64,000 nucleotides of DNA, taken from assembly GCF_004682045.1 (NCBI RefSeq), contig NZ_QUZT01000037.1, positions 1-64,000 of the forward strand, in the 5' to 3' direction. The first letter of the stretch is position 1, and each line of letters starts with the position of its first letter. A program made the position numbers and the translations under genes. Below, in pieces: positions 27,709 to 35,415 of the stretch. The notes under the pieces are model-generated. The model ran no database searches and was not told the origin of the DNA. It saw only the letters and a program-made list of their open reading frames with translations. The DNA is from Pseudomonas nabeulensis. Lineage in GTDB: Bacteria > Pseudomonadota > Gammaproteobacteria > Pseudomonadales > Pseudomonadaceae.

Positions 27709-27961
27709 TCTGCAAACAACAAGAAGCTCGATGCAATGAAAATGCGTCGAGCTTTTTGCGTTTTAATGGAGCTTGTTGTGTGAGATGGATTTGCGAAGGA
27801 AGGCCAAATACCGTGACTTCGCCCTTGGGGCCGGTCAGCGTCAAAGCGCCAACGGTGCATTCAGGATGCTCACCGGCGTCAAGGTCATCAGCAATCTTGC
27901 GCAAGGTCTTCGCGGCGTCGCGCAAACCCTCACGCTTGAACTCCAGCACCTTGACGGTCAT
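27683..27961 (-). pseudogene. Truncated phage-type gene
   Basis: The frame opens MTVKVLEFKREGLRDAAKTL and continues KGEVTVFGL over about 55 residues that look like a compact phage accessory protein. The rest (PSQIHLTQQAPLK onward) is low quality and overlaps the antitoxin 3' end, so the natural C-terminus appears to have been replaced at a junction near 27800. Its ATG overlaps the stop of the next small gene. Family not recognised. Confidence 0.4.
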
Positions 27962-28113
27962 TCGGCCACCATCTGATGGGTTTGTGCATGGGCGCGGCCC
28001 TGGAGCAGGCTCACGATCAGGCCTTGCGGCAACCCAGCAACCTCAGCGGCGTGTACGGCAACAGCAATGGCCTTGTCGAGAGCGCTTACCGCAGCGTTGA
28101 TGTCCCGGCTCAT
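27958..28113 (-). CDS. Small phage-type protein, 51 residues
   Basis: The product begins MSRDINAAVSALDKAIAVAV and ends THQMVAE; it is Ala-rich and probably helical. The stop TGA overlaps the ATG of the truncated gene downstream (ATGA), which is typical of a packed phage operon and is the main support. Function unknown. Confidence 0.4.
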   Translation of the reverse strand: MSRDINAAVSALDKAIAVAVHAAEVAGLPQGLIVSLLQGRAHAQTHQMVAE

Positions 28114-28315
28114 AGGACGCGCAACGCGCAGGCGGGTGATCCCGTGCCGCGCCGAAAGACATCAACGGGAAGGCGACCGTTGGCCTATGCAAGGAAAAGA
28201 GATTGCCTGCTCGCTACAAGAGGGCAGGATGTTCTCCAAGAATTCTTCTTCGAGGACTTCTCGGAAAGCATCAACTCGAACTATTCTGCCTGTGGTAATT
28301 CAACGGGTGATAGCC

Positions 28316-28732
28316 ATGAATGCGCCTAAATCGCAAAACACTGGTAGTCGCGGGAAGAAATCGCATTTCTTCCGAGGTGTATCCGTTAAAAAAGCTGAGT
28401 TATTGAAGCTTGAGGATGCCTTCATTTGCGGAGCAAAGTCGGACAGCGCGAGGTTGCTGAAGACGAGGAAGCAGATTCTTGAAGAGTTTACTCTTAAGGC
28501 TCCTGAAGACCCTGAGGTGAGATATAGAATTGAGCAGATTGAAGAAGCCCTTCTTGAGGTAAAGAAAGCAGATAAAGCAATACGAAAAGCTCACCATGCA
28601 AGCTCAACAAATCCATCAAGTAAATATGATGGCGCCCCGGATCTTGGAATAAAAACAAAGCCAAGAAGCACAAACGCCACACCTGCCAAGGTAGTTAGCG
28701 GAGGGGGGACTAGCCTAGGAAGACGTGCATGA
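28316..28732 (+). CDS. Unknown charged protein with GG-LGRR tail
   Basis: About 138 residues from MNAPKSQNTGSRGKKSHFF. The middle (about 20-80) is helical and charged, probably a coiled coil (IEQIEEALLEVKKADKAIRK). The tail is VVSGGGTSLGRRA. Upstream in-frame starts at 28229 and 28067 exist, but the segment before 28316 looks like read-through of other debris. It is convergent with a gene whose product also ends in a GG-x-x-LG-basic tail (28759-29301). Function unknown. Confidence 0.5.
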   Translation: MNAPKSQNTGSRGKKSHFFRGVSVKKAELLKLEDAFICGAKSDSARLLKTRKQILEEFTLKAPEDPEVRYRIEQIEEALLEVKKADKAIRKAHHASSTNPSSKYDGAPDLGIKTKPRSTNATPAKVVSGGGTSLGRRA

Positions 28733-28758
28733 TAATGGCGCCGCCTTTATGTCTAAAC

Positions 28759-29301
28759 TCATTTACGCTTCCCAAGCCCCGGGGCCCCACCCTTGAAAAC
28801 AGTTATCTCGGAATAATCGTCATGCTTCCTAGGGCGAATACCCAGACCAATGTCGCGAGCCCGATCTTTGCATTTCTGACAAGTGACTGGATTAAGGAAG
28901 AACTCAGGATCTGCCTTAGTAGGCTTTCCACATTCCCGGCACAGACGGATTTCCATTGATGCCTTGAAAGCATCTTCGGCGGCCTGGGCTCTTGCGATAG
29001 CTTTTGCACGAGAAGACTTTCGACCTGCAGTACTCGGCTTACTAATCGCGCCCTTTGGGATCTTATCACTTGCGGATTCTGATGATTCTGGCGATTCCAG
29101 GGTAGCTCTAGAGGTCCGTCCCGATTTTCGGCCGTTGTGCCGCAACAGCTCCGGCGCCTCCGGCTCGCCGTGGAGCCTTAAATTAATATTGGTAAGCAGG
29201 TCGAGTAGTACCTTGGGGTCAATGGTGACAGATTTTACATCTGGAACAGCGCTCATCCGATCCCTTAGCTGCTGAAGTACCGCGAGATTCTTTGCATCCA
29301 T
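28759..29301 (-). CDS. Unknown protein with zinc-ribbon motif and GG-LGKRK tail
   Basis: 180 residues starting MDAKNLAVLQQLRDRMSAV. An Ala/Ser/Lys-rich linker (about 60-110) leads to a probable zinc ribbon, CRECGKP ... CQKCKDRARD (two CxxC pairs about 20 residues apart, near 124-146). The tail is VFKGGAPGLGKRK. The tail matches the convergent neighbour in pattern. The zinc ribbon suggests nucleic-acid binding; the rest is unknown. Confidence 0.6.
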   Translation of the reverse strand: MDAKNLAVLQQLRDRMSAVPDVKSVTIDPKVLLDLLTNINLRLHGEPEAPELLRHNGRKSGRTSRATLESPESSESASDKIPKGAISKPSTAGRKSSRAKAIARAQAAEDAFKASMEIRLCRECGKPTKADPEFFLNPVTCQKCKDRARDIGLGIRPRKHDDYSEITVFKGGAPGLGKRK

Positions 29302-29511
29302 TGCAGTCAGTCTCTGATTTCACCTAAGTCTGAGATTACCAGCGGTATAACACCACCACCAGTCCAGGCCACACCAGGTTGTCGCCAGTAGCGGGCCTGG
29401 GCAGGCTTTCTCCACCTCTACCCGTCAGCACTCCTCCACCGCGCCCATCGGCAACCAGCGGTAGGAATGAGTGTTGAACGAATACAGGTGCACCAACGAA
29501 TGGAGAGAATC

Positions 29512-29757
29512 ATGGAACGAGAAGAAACCGGCAGCCCGGCGTTTCCGGGGATAGAAGCCAACTACCACCGTGAAGACGAGGCCAGCATGACCCTGCGTGA
29601 CTACTTTGCAGCCAAGGTAATTGTGAAGATCGCTCCGAGCTTCGGGGAAATCGGAGAGCTTGCAGATGCAGGACACGGCGTTGAAGAAATTCTGTCGCTC
29701 GCTGCGAAGTATTCCTACGAAGTTGCCGACGCCATGCTTGCAGCCCGTTCCGCCTAA
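29512..29757 (+). CDS. Phage-type hypothetical protein
   Basis: 81 residues beginning MEREETGSPAFPGIEANYH and containing SMTLRDYFAAKVIVKI, a segment seen in many Pseudomonas phage early-region proteins. A GGAGAG site lies 5 bases before the ATG. It looks intact. Function unknown. Confidence 0.6.
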   Translation: MEREETGSPAFPGIEANYHREDEASMTLRDYFAAKVIVKIAPSFGEIGELADAGHGVEEILSLAAKYSYEVADAMLAARSA

Positions 29758-29778
29758 CCCCAAACACTGGAGGTCGCC

Positions 29779-29832
29779 ATGAGCGAACACAGCAAGGAAT
29801 ACAAGCGTGGTTACGACGTAAGCGAACGATGA
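29779..29832 (+). pseudogene. Phage gene start cut by IS66
   Basis: A GGAGG-led ATG opens MSEHSKEYKRGYDVSER, then stops. The last codons read into the presumed left end of the IS66 element at 29818, so this appears to be a phage gene split by the insertion. No continuation was found beyond the right end. Confidence 0.45.
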
Positions 29833-29904
29833 ACCCACCTACCGTTCTCCCAAATTAAGGGCGATGTTGTCCGTCTATTTTTAAGCGGACGCGATAGCCC
29901 TTAA

Positions 29905-30222
29905 ATGCGCCAACGTAGCTCTTACCCCAAGTCGTTCAAAGCCCAGGTTGTCCAGGAATGCCTGCAACCCGGCGCCTCCATCTCCAGCGTTGCCATCAGT
30001 CACGGCATCAATGCCAACGTGATCCGTAAGTGGCTGCCACTTTACCGAGATCAACCACCCGCAACCCTGCCGGCGTTCGTTCCGGTAAAGGTCGCCCCGA
30101 AAAGGCAGGCCGAGTCGTCTGTGATCATCGAGCTGCCATTTGGCGAGCAAATCATCACGGTGAAATGGCCAGCTTCCGATCCCGAGGGATGCGTCCGATT
30201 TGTCCGTGGACTTGCTTCGTGA
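29905..30222 (+). CDS. tnpA: IS66 accessory protein TnpA
   Basis: 105 residues with an HTH of the transposase_8 type (YPKSFKAQVVQECLQPGASI, then AISHGINANVIRKWLP). It is needed with TnpB for IS66 movement. The frame is intact. It overlaps tnpB by 4 bases (GTGA). Confidence 0.88.
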   Translation: MRQRSSYPKSFKAQVVQECLQPGASISSVAISHGINANVIRKWLPLYRDQPPATLPAFVPVKVAPKRQAESSVIIELPFGEQIITVKWPASDPEGCVRFVRGLAS

Positions 30223-30553
30223 TCCGCATCGACGCAATTTGGTTGGCCACCGAACCGATGGATATGCGCTCCGGCACCGAGAAAGCGCTCGCCCGGGTCG
30301 TGGCTGTCTTCGGTGCGGCGCAGCCGCACTGTGCTTATCTCTTTGCCAACCGCCGGGGAACCGCATGAAGGTGTTGGTGCACTACGGCTTGGGCGTTTGG
30401 TTGGCGGCACGCCGTCTGCATCAGGGGAAGTTTTCCTGGCCGAGCAATCGACATGGTGACCAAATGGAGCTAAATACTGAGCAGCTTCAGGCACTGGTGG
30501 TCGGTCTTCCCTGGCAACGGCTTGGGTCTGACGGAGCCATCCGTAACCATTAA
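30219..30553 (+). pseudogene. tnpB: IS66 TnpB with a frameshift
   Basis: Reads MIRIDAIWLATEPMDMR to YLFANRR in one frame and MKVLVHYGLGVWLAARRLHQ to the end in the next. Family members have RRANRMKVLVH at the joint; here one base is missing at about 30358, giving a premature stop. With the base restored the length would be 111 residues, as usual. The start is a GTG inside the tnpA stop region. The element is therefore probably immobile on its own. Confidence 0.85.
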
Positions 30554-30602
30554 GAGACATGGATGACATACATCGATCAGCAGATCGGGCAGAGTCATCG
30601 CC

Positions 30603-32132
30603 ATGATTCCTACTACTCCTCTCGATCAGCTCGACACCGAACAACTGCGCAGCCTCGCTGCGCAGTTGTTCGGTGTCGAGCATCTAGATACGCAGCTGGC
30701 GAGCCTCGACAAAGAGGTTCTTCATCAAAAGACCCGTAACCAGCAACTCATTCACGAGATCGCTCAGCTCAAGCGTCACCGCTTCGCCAAACGTTCCGAA
30801 TCCTTCAGCCCTGATCAAGCCAGCTTGCTCGACGACCTGATTGAGACCGATCTGGCCGCCATCGAAGCAGAGCTTGAAATCCTGGCACCAAAGCCAGCGC
30901 AAGCAGCAGTCCGCCAGCAACCCAAGCGCACCGCTTTGCCTGCCGAGTTTCCTCGTACGCTGATTCATCACGATCCAAAAAACACTCAATGCCAATGCGG
31001 CTGCGCGCTCAAGCGCATCGGCGAAGACGTCAGCGAAAAGCTCGACTACACGCCAGGCGTGTTCAGCGTTGAACGGCATATTCGTGGCAAATGGGTCTGC
31101 GACAACTGCGAAACCTTGATTCAGGAGCCGGTGCCGGCGCAGGTGATCGACAAAGGCATCCCGACTGCCGGACTGTTGGCCCAGGTGATGATCGCGAAAT
31201 ACGCCGATCATTTACCGCTGTACCGCCAGGAGCAAATCTTCGGGCGGGCCGGTCTCGCGATTCCTCGTTCAACGCTGGCCAGTTGGGTCGGTGCTTGCGG
31301 TGTGCAATTGCAGCCACTGGTCGATGCCCTGCGCGAAGTCGTGCTTGAGCACAACGTGGTGCATGTCGATGAAACGCCGGTGCAGATGCTCGCGCCGGGC
31401 GAGAAGAAAACCCACCGTGCTTATGTTTGGGGCTACGCCACGACCGCGTTCGCCGAGATAAGCGCGGTGGTGTACGACTTCAGCCCTGGTCGTTCGGGCG
31501 AATATGCCCGCACCTTTCTGGGCGACTGGAAAGGCAAGTTGGTCTGTGATGATTACAGTGGTTACAAAGCCAGTTTTGCACTTGGCATCACTGAAATCGG
31601 TTGCATGACCCACGCCCGCCGCAAGTTTTATGACCTGCACATCACCAATAAAAGCGTGCTTGCCGAGCAAGCGTTGCGGTACATCGCGGCCCTATATGAA
31701 ATTGAACGCGAAGTCCGTGATTTGGAACCGGATGTCCGGCGACGAATACGTCAGGAAAAAGCCGCGCCCCTGATGGACGCGTTTCATGCCTGGATGATCG
31801 CCCAGCGCGAGCTTGTGCATGAAGGTTTGGGGATTACCAAAGCCTTGGATTACAGCCTCAAACGTTGGGCTGCGTTGCGCCGTTACCTGGATGACGGCAC
31901 GGTGCCTATAGAAAACAATCACATCGAAAATCAGGTGAGGCCATGGGCGCTCGGGCGCAAAAACTGGCTCTTCGCCGGTTCTCTACGCAGCGGTCAACGT
32001 GCGGCTGCGTTGATGAGCTTGATCCAATCGGCCAAGCTCAACGGGCATGATGTGTATGCTTATCTGAAGGACGTTCTTATTCGACTGCCGATGCAGCGAG
32101 CGAGTGAGATTGGGGAGTTGTTGCCGCATTGA
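30603..32132 (+). CDS. tnpC: IS66 transposase TnpC (DDE)
   Basis: 509 residues: leucine-rich N-terminal helix (QLDTEQLRSLAAQLFG), a Cys zinc-finger segment (CQCGCALKRIGEDVSEKLDY ... CDNCE), and the DDE domain with HVDETPVQML, LVCDDYSGYK and the Glu motif IENNHIENQVRPWALGRKNW. All catalytic acids are present and the frame is open. A perfect 24-bp palindrome covers codons 10-26. Confidence 0.93.
   Translation: MIPTTPLDQLDTEQLRSLAAQLFGVEHLDTQLASLDKEVLHQKTRNQQLIHEIAQLKRHRFAKRSESFSPDQASLLDDLIETDLAAIEAELEILAPKPAQAAVRQQPKRTALPAEFPRTLIHHDPKNTQCQCGCALKRIGEDVSEKLDYTPGVFSVERHIRGKWVCDNCETLIQEPVPAQVIDKGIPTAGLLAQVMIAKYADHLPLYRQEQIFGRAGLAIPRSTLASWVGACGVQLQPLVDALREVVLEHNVVHVDETPVQMLAPGEKKTHRAYVWGYATTAFAEISAVVYDFSPGRSGEYARTFLGDWKGKLVCDDYSGYKASFALGITEIGCMTHARRKFYDLHITNKSVLAEQALRYIAALYEIEREVRDLEPDVRRRIRQEKAAPLMDAFHAWMIAQRELVHEGLGITKALDYSLKRWAALRRYLDDGTVPIENNHIENQVRPWALGRKNWLFAGSLRSGQRAAALMSLIQSAKLNGHDVYAYLKDVLIRLPMQRASEIGELLPH
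30630..30680. repeat. Perfect 24-bp inverted repeat inside tnpC
   Basis: Positions 30630-30653 and 30657-30680 are exact reverse complements with a 3-base loop. The stem would fold in the mRNA 27 bases after the tnpC start codon. It encodes LDTEQLRSLAAQLFGVE and reads nearly the same on the other strand. Confidence 0.85.
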
Positions 32133-32267
32133 TGGCAACCGGCTTAGCTGCACAAGAAGGGATGCTCGGATGTTTAACTTTATAAGCGCGAGGTTAACCT
32201 GAGTGCTTCCTCATAAAATTGAAGCTTCTATATTCCACCAGATTACCTGAGCCTCAGAGGGGAATGA

Positions 32268-33245
32268 ATGCCGAGTACGAATGATGTCTTTCAGAAAAAC
32301 ATTGATAATATTGCATTAATACTGATTCGAAAATTTGGTCTCAGGTTTAAGCAAGAAGACGAGAAATTGAACTGCCCGCTAGATAGATGGCTGGACTTCA
32401 GATGTCGTTACATTGCCCCCTTACCGCGCAAGATTGCATTGTCTAATGCATTCCCAAAGGCCAATCTTCCGCCGAGCGCACAACGCGGGCTATCAAGTTT
32501 GCTAAGAAAATTCACTACTGGAGAGAATGTCAACCCTTATCAAGGTCGAGGACTGATTATCCGCAACGACACCAGCGGGTCAAAAAAACACACTCGAACT
32601 GACTTGCTGTATGCAGACTGGAACATGCTGCACTTCCACCTAAGCGACGAAATTATCCCGTCAGGGCAGTTCTTCTCCAAGCCAGCAGACTACCTTGCCT
32701 TTTGCATGATAGGGGGAGACGTAGTGGCCGTGGTAGACGTGCTCCCTCACCCAGATCGAGCGGGATTCGCTAATATCGATCTCTTTGCAACACTGGCTAA
32801 ATCATGGCCTCAATACATCGCGAAATATGAACTTAACGGAGTACTTGCGGGGAATACCTTTTCTTCCTCAGATATCAGTCAATTGCGCGAGGCAGGAGTC
32901 ACTACATTTGTTGAGCATGACGGCAAGGTGTATATGGGCCCGGGCGGCGGGATAACTTCAGCTGGAACCTCTCTGCGGGTTGGGCGCAGTTCTGACTACC
33001 TCAGGGATACCGCAAATATGCTCGCTGATATGGTGGATGATCCTCATGGTCAGTTTCATGTGCATCCAGTAATCAAGGCAATTTCGGAGCCTGATTTCAT
33101 GCTTGTCTTGGACTGTCGCGGGCTTTGTGTAAGAGAAAACACGAGTCAAACCCACTTCCTAATTAAACGGCCCGTTGCCAATCAAGAGCCTACCCGCTTT
33201 GAGGCAATGAGCGATATGTTAGTCCCCGAGTGGGCCATTATTTAA
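32268..33245 (+). CDS. Unknown 325-residue protein, possible cargo gene
   Basis: An intact frame beginning MPSTNDVFQKNIDNIALILI with an AGAGGGG site before the ATG. Conspicuous segments: KHTRTDLLYADWNMLHFHLS (about 107-126), DYLAFCMIGGDVVAVVDVLP (about 141-160), and GPGGGITSAG (about 225). The spacing of a DLL..W...HFHL segment, a hydrophobic strand pair and a late GPGGGIT loop suggests a single conserved domain I cannot name. It has no signal peptide or membrane helix. The DNA is AT-richer than the surrounding core genes. It sits directly right of IS66 in the decayed prophage. Confidence 0.65.
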   Translation: MPSTNDVFQKNIDNIALILIRKFGLRFKQEDEKLNCPLDRWLDFRCRYIAPLPRKIALSNAFPKANLPPSAQRGLSSLLRKFTTGENVNPYQGRGLIIRNDTSGSKKHTRTDLLYADWNMLHFHLSDEIIPSGQFFSKPADYLAFCMIGGDVVAVVDVLPHPDRAGFANIDLFATLAKSWPQYIAKYELNGVLAGNTFSSSDISQLREAGVTTFVEHDGKVYMGPGGGITSAGTSLRVGRSSDYLRDTANMLADMVDDPHGQFHVHPVIKAISEPDFMLVLDCRGLCVRENTSQTHFLIKRPVANQEPTRFEAMSDMLVPEWAII

Positions 33246-33284
33246 TTTTTAATCTTGCTCAGTCCGTTACCGGAAGGCGACCAC

Positions 33285-33371
33285 ATGTTTTCCAATCGAT
33301 GGCTAATGCAAAAGTATTCCGACGACTACACTAAGATCAAGGCCGAGGGCGGGCCGTACTTGGCATCTTGA
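33285..33371 (+). pseudogene. Gene fragment cut by IS66 remnant
   Basis: ATG opens MFSNRWLMQKYSDDYTKIKA and EGGPYLA, then meets the IS66 remnant and stops. A GGAAGGCG site precedes it. It is best read as the first 27 codons of a phage-type gene. Confidence 0.35.
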
Positions 33372-33374
33372 TTC

Positions 33375-33536
33375 GATTACCAAAGCCTTGGATGACAGCC
33401 TTAAACGTTGGGCAGCTTTGAGTCGTTATCTGTACGACAGCGCGATGTCAACGCAGCGGACAAGTGAAATTGGGAAGTTGTTGCCACATCGCTGGCAACC
33501 GGCTTAATCACGCAAGAGGGGATGCCTGACCGTTTA
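33375..33536 (+). mobile_element. Solo IS66 3'-end remnant
   Basis: The reading frame ITKALDDSLKRWAALSRYL, then TQRTSEIGKLLPH, matches two separated parts of TnpC from the intact element (around 31835 and 32098), joined by an internal deletion of about 200 bases. The following noncoding segment (GGCAACCGGCTTA ... GTTTAC) matches the downstream end of the full element. Sequence divergence shows it is a different, older copy. Confidence 0.8.
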
Positions 33537-33538
33537 CG

Positions 33539-33832
33539 ATTTATCTGACCAAAAAACCGGACGGCGCTGCTCATGTCAACCCGCATTCCGGCCTTTGGAT
33601 TAAATATCTTGACGGAAAAAGTGGTCGCTATCAGTTCTTCAAAAATGGCGAGTGGGAGATAGGATTTGGGTGCATGGATCGTGGCTACCTTGAAATAGCC
33701 CAACCAGAACCCTGGACCGGCGAAGGGCTGCCGCCTGCTGGGACGGTGTGTGAGTTCCAGCACCACAACGCGCCGAACGGTGTTTGGCGCCCGACCACGA
33801 TTCGGTTTTCCAGTCACGCCCACGTCATCTAA
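33539..33832 (+). pseudogene. Fragment of a phage hypothetical protein
   Basis: The frame has no start codon and runs IYLTKKPDGAAHVNPHSGLW, continuing to EPWTGEGLPPAGTVCEFQHH. The latter resembles a repeated module of Pseudomonas phage proteins (WTGEGLPPxGTVCE). It ends at a stop shortly after the module, where homologues would continue. It abuts the IS66 remnant on the left. Confidence 0.5.
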
Positions 33833-33840
33833 GTGGACAG

Positions 33841-34281
33841 GTGTCCGCGCCGGTAGCAATAGACGCCAGCATCATGGCAGTCATCAGCCGTGCCGCCGCC
33901 GATCCAACCTGTAACATTGAAAAGATGGAACGCCTGCTTGCCATGCACGAGCGCATGCAGGCCAAGGAGGCCGAGAAAGCCTTCAACTCCGCGATGGCCG
34001 AAATGCAGTGCAACATCCCCACGATGTTCGAGGGTGCGATAAACCTACACACCGGCAACTCCTACGCCACCCTGGACCACATCACCCACACGCTGAAGCC
34101 GATCATGCAGCAGCACGGGTTCGCCACCATCTTCAAGGTGGAAAACGCTGAAAAGGCGATCAGCGTCACCGGAATTTTGATGCATCGTGGCGGTTACCGC
34201 GAGCAAACAACCATAACTCTTCCGGCTGATATTGGAAAGGGTCGCAACGACGTGCAGGCAGTTGGTTCATCGACCAACTAA
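33841..34281 (+). pseudogene. Truncated ERF-family ssDNA-annealing protein
   Basis: About 146 residues: VSAPVAIDASIMAVISRAA, then IEKMERLLAMHERMQAKEAE, FNSAMAEMQCNIP, and NDVQAVGSSTN. This is the ERF single-strand annealing family of phage recombination proteins. Homologues continue SSTSYGKRY and further; here it stops at SSTN, so the core is truncated. The N-terminus is also abnormal (GTG fused after other phage sequence). Confidence 0.75.
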
Positions 34282-34289
34282 CCGGATGG

Positions 34290-34490
34290 TTACGGCCGCT
34301 TGTTTTCTTGGCAAAAATTAAACCATTCACCAGCAGCTTTAGACATTGCGGCCTGGAGCTTGTCGTACTCCTCCCACTCCTCCTTGGTTATAGGCTCAGG
34401 ATTGTTTTTTAAGTAGTCCTGATGGGCATCGGATGCTGCTGCGAACGCGTCAGACCGCTTAGTTACTTCATACCAATAATTTTGCGACAT
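34290..34490 (-). CDS. Small acidic phage-type protein
   Basis: 66 residues (MSQNYWYEVTKRSDAFAAAS ... FCQENKRP), acidic and helical, no signal. An AAAGGAGAG ribosome site sits just ahead of the ATG at 34490. Its stop is 8 bases from the end of the ERF fragment on the opposite strand. Unknown function. Confidence 0.55.
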   Translation of the reverse strand: MSQNYWYEVTKRSDAFAAASDAHQDYLKNNPEPITKEEWEEYDKLQAAMSKAAGEWFNFCQENKRP

Positions 34491-34593
34491 CACACTCTCC
34501 TTTATTCGGCTCCATGCCGGTCACCCGTATACTCCAGCGTAAACCAAATTGCTACCACCGGATACGGAGGGCGCTGAGGATAGAGTGCAGCGG

Positions 34594-35340
34594 TCACTGG
34601 TCAGGTGCAGGTGCAGGTGCAGGTGCAGGTGCAGGTAATTTTTTCACATCGTTTAAGTTTTTAAAAATCGCCTTGGCTCTTCCCGGGATTATGTAGGTGC
34701 CTATAAGTATATGTTCAATCACTTCAAGAGCTAGAAGTAGCTGATCCTTTGAGTGCGCTTTGGCTTTATGCGCTGCTCTATTACCTAAAAGTCGTATCTT
34801 GTGTAGAGTTTCAACACCTTCTTTTGTGACAAGCGATCTAACATGAAGATCATCAATTTTCTGTACAAGATTACGCCCCTTAGCTTGCACATCCGTACAA
34901 ATTGATTCGAGCAATGTCCTAATTGCTATGCCTCCGATTATAAAAAGTTCATTTTCAACGGCAGTACGAGACTCTTTATATATCGCACTAATTTCCCAAG
35001 GGAGCGCCCAATGATCTATAATTTTTGAGCCAAGCGCACGGCCAGGGTAATAAGTTATGGTTGGTATATAGTAACGATCTCCCGAATCGTAGTCGTGATC
35101 GTACTCTTCGGAATTAGTTGAACAGATCCGAAACGAAACCTCCTCACAGCCTAAACATTGGATGATTTCATTTTCTTCAGTCCAGTCAACACTGTGACCA
35201 CCACCACAGTCCTCGGAGCCATTTTCCGTATAGCTGGCAACTAATTTGTGGTTGGTCTCGATGCAACATTTTTTACATGGGTGCTTTTCCTGCTCGTCAA
35301 CGCCGGCAGCGAACTGAAAACTCTTAGTAATTTGTCCCAT
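34594..35340 (-). CDS. DUF4145-domain protein with PA-repeat tail
   Basis: 248 residues. The N-terminal part has two CxxC pairs (HPCKKCC at about 20, CLGCEE at about 63), a probable zinc knuckle. The second half is the DUF4145 helical domain: GGIAIRTLLESICTDVQAKG, then KIDDLHVRSLV, and LHKIRLLGNRAAHKAKAHS with the conserved R-x-x-GN-x-x-AH. DUF4145 is often attached to restriction enzymes or found in defence contexts. The C-terminus is PAPAPAPAPAP-DQ, encoded by a hexamer repeat. The DNA is AT-rich relative to the core genome. Confidence 0.75.
   Translation of the reverse strand: MGQITKSFQFAAGVDEQEKHPCKKCCIETNHKLVASYTENGSEDCGGGHSVDWTEENEIIQCLGCEEVSFRICSTNSEEYDHDYDSGDRYYIPTITYYPGRALGSKIIDHWALPWEISAIYKESRTAVENELFIIGGIAIRTLLESICTDVQAKGRNLVQKIDDLHVRSLVTKEGVETLHKIRLLGNRAAHKAKAHSKDQLLLALEVIEHILIGTYIIPGRAKAIFKNLNDVKKLPAPAPAPAPAPDQ
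34602..34636. repeat. Hexanucleotide tandem repeat
   Basis: Five full CAGGTG units plus five bases of a sixth. They lie within the 3' end of the DUF4145 gene on the minus strand and encode alternating Pro-Ala. Unit gain or loss would keep the frame. Confidence 0.9.
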
Positions 35341-35415
35341 TCTGCATCCATTCTGAGTTCAATTCCGTACAAATACCCCAAATCCACGAATCACGCTAGC
35401 CGGCGAGGCCACGCT

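Larger units (their letters stand above)
29818..32178 (+). mobile_element. IS66-family insertion sequence
   Basis: The element holds tnpA, tnpB and tnpC in the usual order. The left end is placed at GTAAGCGAACGATGAACC, which carries the GTAA start common in the family. The right end is placed after the tnpC downstream segment at GTTTAAC; a remnant at 33375-33536 shares this segment up to a GTTTAC. I do not find the expected 8-bp target duplication (GTTACGAC on the left, TTTATAAG on the right), so the ends or the site have changed since insertion. Confidence 0.75.

Noticed and set aside
30051..30683. Minus-strand frame beginning MLDTEQLRSEAAQLFGVE
   Set aside because: It imitates the tnpC N-terminus only because of the perfect palindrome at 30630-30680; the rest is antisense of tnpA and tnpB.
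29810..32186. Target-site duplication around the IS66 element
   Set aside because: The 8 bases next to the two proposed ends (GTTACGAC and TTTATAAG) do not match, so no duplication can be claimed.
34602..34636. CRISPR-like array
   Set aside because: The repeat unit is six bases without spacers; it is a simple tandem repeat in a coding region. No CRISPR array was seen anywhere in the window.
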